Assembly: GCA_009746045.1 (NCBI GenBank)
Contig: RPFO01001472.1
Location: forward strand, 2,501 to 66,500
Length of the DNA: 64,000 bases
Direction: 5' to 3'
Source: Mesostigma viride
Taxonomy: Eukaryota; Streptophyta; Mesostigmatophyceae; Mesostigmatales; Mesostigmataceae
The position numbers and the translations under genes are program-made. Below the pieces are notes generated by a model. That model ran no database searches, was not told where the DNA came from, and saw only the letters and a list, made by a program, of their open reading frames with translations. Every line of letters starts with the position of its first letter. Position 1 is the first letter of the stretch. Shown piece by piece: positions 61,122-64,000 of this stretch.

Positions 61122-61454
61122 TTACTGCGTTTCACACCATCCGTCTCTTAAACGAGCACATCCAATCTTATGAAACGGCCATGCCTCTGTTTGGCACGTT
61201 TTCGAGCAGTAATATGCTTTTTTGCAATTTGCGCACTTTTTCATGCCACCCTTCCTGGTGATTTTGTCGCAACCCCTATTGCAACAGAGACGGTGGATGG
61301 ACGACGTCACAAAATCGAACTGGTCGTCGCCCTCCTCCAATATTGGGCACGCATCCCCCGAAAAAATGGTGGTGCATTTCTCACCCCATGGGTACAGAAA
61401 GTCTGTGAGACCAGGTGCCCTTTCCACGACTATCGGACCGTCCTCGTCACTCAT
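61122..61454 (-). CDS. MYND zinc-finger protein
   Basis: A 110-residue protein from ATG 61454 (MSDEDGPIVVERAPGLTDFL). The C-terminal part is a MYND finger: after CCNRGCDK, KKCANCKKAYYCSKTCQTEA, then W-x2-HK-x2-C (WPFHKIGC), giving the C-x2-C...YC-x3-C...H-x3-C ligands. MYND fingers mediate protein contacts, often with proline-rich partners, in chromatin regulators; small stand-alone MYND proteins occur in large DNA viruses. The N-terminal 60 residues (FLYPWGEKCTTIFSGDACPI) are not recognised. It may act on host transcription. Confidence 0.82.
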   Translation of the reverse strand: MSDEDGPIVVERAPGLTDFLYPWGEKCTTIFSGDACPILEEGDDQFDFVTSSIHRLCCNRGCDKITRKGGMKKCANCKKAYYCSKTCQTEAWPFHKIGCARLRDGWCETQ

Positions 61455-61620
61455 AGGTTCTTTAAGAAGTTTGTAGATTATCAAGACCGCATATACGAAA
61501 GCCTAGACTACTACAGCATAGACTACACTTAATACCGGGGCGGCGACCGAACGGCGGCTTCTCACCACACGGGCGGTGTGGGTACATCCGCGCGCGGATT
61601 GTCTGGACGTACCAGTAGGA

Positions 61621-62571
61621 ATGAAGACGTTTCGCGTGGCCGCGGGCGTCAAGGACGTCCGTCTCAGCGTCCGGGCAGCGTCCGCCATCCCCACCAACTA
61701 CTACGGCAAAACCAAGCGCGATACGCTGAGGAGGATAGCGCTCATGCAGGGGCTGCGTCCGTTCCGGGACGCCACACGCCGGGAGTTGGAGTGCGCGGTG
61801 TATTGCAACCAGCAGGCCATCCGCATCCAGCGGTGGGTGAGGCGGACGGTGCTGCCCTACGCCCGCGCCAAGAGGACGATCGCCGCCCACCTGTCGATGA
61901 GGGTGTCCAACAAGGAGGACCCCATCACGATGGAGGATTTGCCTTCAAAGGAGAGGGTGTTCAAGTTCGTGCGCCCCACGCGGCAGGTAGTGGGGTTCGA
62001 CGCGGTGCGGCTGGCGGAGTACATCATCGCGTCCGGGCGGTTCGAGGACCCGCAGACCCGGTTCCCGTTCTCGCCGGGGGACCTGTGGAGGCTAGACAGG
62101 CAGGTGCGGAGGCTGGGGTTCCAGCGCCACTCCACGCTGTACATCTACCATCACCCGGAAGTGGTGAAGGCCATGCGCGACCACGAGTCGCTGCTGGTGG
62201 GACTGGACAGGATCTCCACGGACCTGGTCGCGAGCATGGTGGACATCGCGGGAGGGGAGGCGGCCGACGCGGAGACGCTCTCCATCGTGGCGACGGATTA
62301 CGTCCCGCAGTGGAGGACGTACGTTCGCCAGTTGCGCGTGCTGGACGTCCACGCCGGCACCACCACCGCGGACACCTGCATCCGGATGGTGCGGGCCGAG
62401 TCCGGCAGCGACAAGTCCCCCGACCCGGCGCGGAAACAGCGGCTCGCGTGGTTGGAGGCGTTCATGACGTACTACATGCTGATTGACAGCGGGGTGCCCC
62501 CGGGCTTCACCCCGTCCCATCCGGGCCCCGGCCTTATCGACATCGCGACGGGCGGTGTCGTGATGGATTAG
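61621..62571 (+). CDS. NCLDV-like protein with IQ-type helix and U-box-like module
   Basis: A 316-residue protein from ATG 61621 (MKTFRVAAGVKDVRLSVRAA); the frame is open a little further upstream without ATG. Residues about 30-60 (KRDTLRRIALMQGLRPFRDA) form a SAP-like helix pair, followed by an IQ-like helix (NQQAIRIQRWVRRTVLPYAR). Then comes NKEDPITMEDLPSKERVFKF, VGFDAVRLAEYIIASGRFED and PQTRFPFS. The order N-x-[ED]-D-x-x-T...FDA..L..YI......P.TR is familiar from many uncharacterised proteins of large DNA viruses and is U-box-like. The C-terminal half is helical and ends VVMD. Function unknown. Confidence 0.7.
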   Translation: MKTFRVAAGVKDVRLSVRAASAIPTNYYGKTKRDTLRRIALMQGLRPFRDATRRELECAVYCNQQAIRIQRWVRRTVLPYARAKRTIAAHLSMRVSNKEDPITMEDLPSKERVFKFVRPTRQVVGFDAVRLAEYIIASGRFEDPQTRFPFSPGDLWRLDRQVRRLGFQRHSTLYIYHHPEVVKAMRDHESLLVGLDRISTDLVASMVDIAGGEAADAETLSIVATDYVPQWRTYVRQLRVLDVHAGTTTADTCIRMVRAESGSDKSPDPARKQRLAWLEAFMTYYMLIDSGVPPGFTPSHPGPGLIDIATGGVVMD

Positions 62572-62630
62572 AAACGCGCGCTCACACAGTGGCAATTGTG
62601 TTTCATAGTATGTAGTATACACGGCTCGCG

Positions 62631-63130
62631 ATGTCTCATGTCATCCAGTTCCTGACGCCGGCCGACGGGGCGGAGGAGGACCCGCAGTTCAGCGGCAAGA
62701 TCCGCGTGAACGGAGGACGGGAGGATGTCTATTTTTGATGTACTGTCGTGCTTTGGCTTTCACAACCCTCGTGATATATTTGCAAAGCTCCAAAAGACTC
62801 ATCCCGAAGTGGTATCTAATAGATACAACTGGAAATTCCCCGGGGCCAGGCAGAGACACCCGTGACCGATCGACAGGGATAACAAAGATCATAATGCTGC
62901 TCCCCAAGATCCGCGTGACGGATGATGGCAGAATTTCAGTTTTTGATGCCATGTCTGCTATCGGTGTATCACAGCCCAGGGTTGTCTGGCTACACCTTGC
63001 CAAGGACCATCACGAGGTTGTTACATTCTGTAACAACCTCAAATTCCCTGGCTCCGGCCAGCACCCCACCCCCGCGACCGATCGACAGGGGGTGACAAAG
63101 ATCATAATGCTGCTCCCTGGGCACAGAGAG
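62631..63130 (+). pseudogene. broken tandem N-terminal modules of the BRO-N-like family
   Basis: ATG 62631 begins like the family (HVIQFLTPADGAEEDPQFSG, KIRV) but goes out of frame at GAACGGAGGACGG. The coding signal continues in another frame (GRMSIFDVLSCFGFHNPRDI, WKFPGARQRH), shifts again at the TDRQG box, and restarts as a second module (KIRVTDDGRISVFDAMSAIG, LKFPGSGQHP, ATDRQGVTKIIMLLPG) ending in a short GAGAGGCACA repeat. Two partial N-terminal modules thus lie in tandem, with no C-terminal half, directly before paralogue 4. Confidence 0.65.
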
Positions 63131-63173
63131 AGGCACAGAGAGAGGCCGCCATTGCTGCTAGACAATGTCTCAG

Positions 63174-63203
63174 TGCGCTTAACGATGGGGGTAACATTTC
63201 TCG
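63174..63203 (+). promoter_or_regulatory. family upstream element, paralogue 4
   Basis: TGCGCTTAACGATGGGGGTAACATTTCTCG, ending exactly 17 nt before the ATG. It is the plus-strand version of the elements of paralogues 2 and 3, less well kept in the middle. Confidence 0.55.
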
Positions 63204-63220
63204 GCATACATCAAAACGCC

Positions 63221-64000
63221 ATGGCGCCACACGCGATCGTGAGGTACCTGCAGCCCTCGCACTCAGTACCCGGAGAGGAGGACCCCTTTGCAAATAAGAT
63301 CCGTGTGACGCCAGATGGTAAGATATCGGTGATCGATATCATTAAATGCGTCCTTTTCACCAATGAAGACGGTATCTACAAGCTCAATGCTACTACAATG
63401 GCCAGTCACAGTTTAGCGCGCCTTGAGAAAGAGCACGAAGAGGTTGGATCTCTCAGATCCAACTTCCGTTTTCCCGGGGCTGGACAGCGAGACACGCCCG
63501 TCACTGACCGACAAGGTATAATCAAGATCATTCAGCTATTACCCGGCAAGAAGGCCGCTGCTTTCCGTCATGGCACGGCGGTTTTGCTTGAGAGGTACCT
63601 GGATGCCGACTCAGCCCTCATCCAGGACTTGCACAACCGGTACAGGGAGAAAAACGGGGAGGACTTTGTGCCCCTCACTCGCCAACAGGTGGCCGAAGCA
63701 CCTCGCATTCAGAGCTGCGAGATGAGCAAGGCGGATATGCGTGCTATCAAGGAAAGCAGTGTCAAAACGGTTCCCTCTAAAGTGTACGCTGTGGTTAACA
63801 ACATTGCAAACAGGTTGGTCACAGGGTACAAGCAGACAGCTGACTACAGAGGGGACCAGGGACTTACTAAGAAAAGCCAGGCCACTCGCGACACATTCGA
63901 TGACGGCATGTGCTCCTTGTCAAGTTTCTTCCATTTTAGACACAGCAAGATGGTGTCCGGGGGTGAAGATCCAGAGAAAGCAGCCATAAATTTGATGGAC
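63221..64000 (+). CDS. BRO-N-like 'PVTDRQG' family protein, paralogue 4 (runs off the window)
   Basis: ATG 63221 (MAPHAIVRYLQPSHSVPGEE); 260 codons are open to the window edge. The layout is the same as paralogues 1 and 2: DPFANKIRVTPDGKISVIDI, TPVTDRQGIIKIIQLLPGKK, AAAFRHGTAVLLERYLDADS, LTRQQVAEAPRIQSCEMSKA, KKSQATRDTFDDGMCSLSSF, and ending DPEKAAINLMD. About 45 residues are missing at the C-terminus by comparison. It lies on the opposite strand from paralogues 1-3, so the expansion is not a simple tandem array. Confidence 0.78.
   Translation, partial: MAPHAIVRYLQPSHSVPGEEDPFANKIRVTPDGKISVIDIIKCVLFTNEDGIYKLNATTMASHSLARLEKEHEEVGSLRSNFRFPGAGQRDTPVTDRQGIIKIIQLLPGKKAAAFRHGTAVLLERYLDADSALIQDLHNRYREKNGEDFVPLTRQQVAEAPRIQSCEMSKADMRAIKESSVKTVPSKVYAVVNNIANRLVTGYKQTADYRGDQGLTKKSQATRDTFDDGMCSLSSFFHFRHSKMVSGGEDPEKAAINLMD

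Noticed and set aside
61578-62486. 302-codon frame parallel to the IQ/U-box-like gene
   Set aside because: High-GC shadow frame of the real gene at 61621-62571; its Arg/Gly/His-rich translation has no domain.

Overview
The window looks like nuclear DNA of a green (chlorophyte) alga carrying part of an integrated large DNA virus. Reasons for a green alga: introns that appear to start GTGAGT/GTGCGT, TGTAA-type signals after the armadillo gene, very GC-rich coding DNA, dense nested retrotransposons including a chromodomain Ty3 element, and long microsatellites. The species cannot be named from sequence alone.

Positions 1-45123 are host. Most of it is repeats. A 1.5 kb direct repeat (1-1499 and 4148-5646) brackets a broken LINE reverse transcriptase. 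A Ty3/Gypsy chromovirus on the minus strand spans 6245-34279, with 779 bp LTRs and a perfect TCCAA target duplication. It was hit three times: by a 3.4 kb DNA transposon with 38 bp terminal inverted repeats and a TA duplication (11131-14556), by another repeat (9149-10857), and by a Ty1/Copia-like element (18369-31775, AGATG duplication). The Copia-like element contains a second Copia element (24723-30030, GTTGT duplication), and that one contains a hAT-like MITE (26869-27653, 8 bp GCAGGCGG duplication). Removing the Copia-like element, the second Copia, the hAT MITE and the TA transposon (each with one duplication copy) restores an open frame across the junction, which proves those boundaries; no clean duplication was found for the 9149-10857 repeat. 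Beyond the Ty3 element lie a CACACG array, a diverged repeat copy, GC-rich tandem repeats, one ordinary host gene (an armadillo-repeat protein, 40764-41489), about 1.2 kb of GGAT tetranucleotide, two tRNA-like repeats, a second GGAT array and an AAATT array.

From 45124 to the end the DNA changes character: compact, apparently intronless small genes on both strands. The first 6 kb is a near-perfect palindrome (centre between 48114 and 48115) with about 3 kb arms. Each arm carries five small genes, a block rich in TGGATAG-CTTCT repeats, and a tip rich in TGACA. This looks like two copies of one viral chromosome end joined head to head. Inward of it (51.1-64 kb) are CxxxTxxG-type zinc proteins, a coiled-coil protein, small membrane proteins, a MYND-finger protein, a probable GNAT acetyltransferase split by frameshifts, an NCLDV-like basic protein, and at least four copies plus fragments of a BRO-N-like 'PVTDRQG' family. 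The four intact family members share an upstream element; it lies exactly 17 nt from the ATG in three of them and about 20 nt away in the fourth. No capsid, polymerase or packaging gene is in view, so the viral assignment rests on these small families, the end structure and the abrupt change in gene style.

Several viral genes are broken by single missing bases in G or C runs. This may mean a decaying endogenous virus or uncorrected homopolymer errors.
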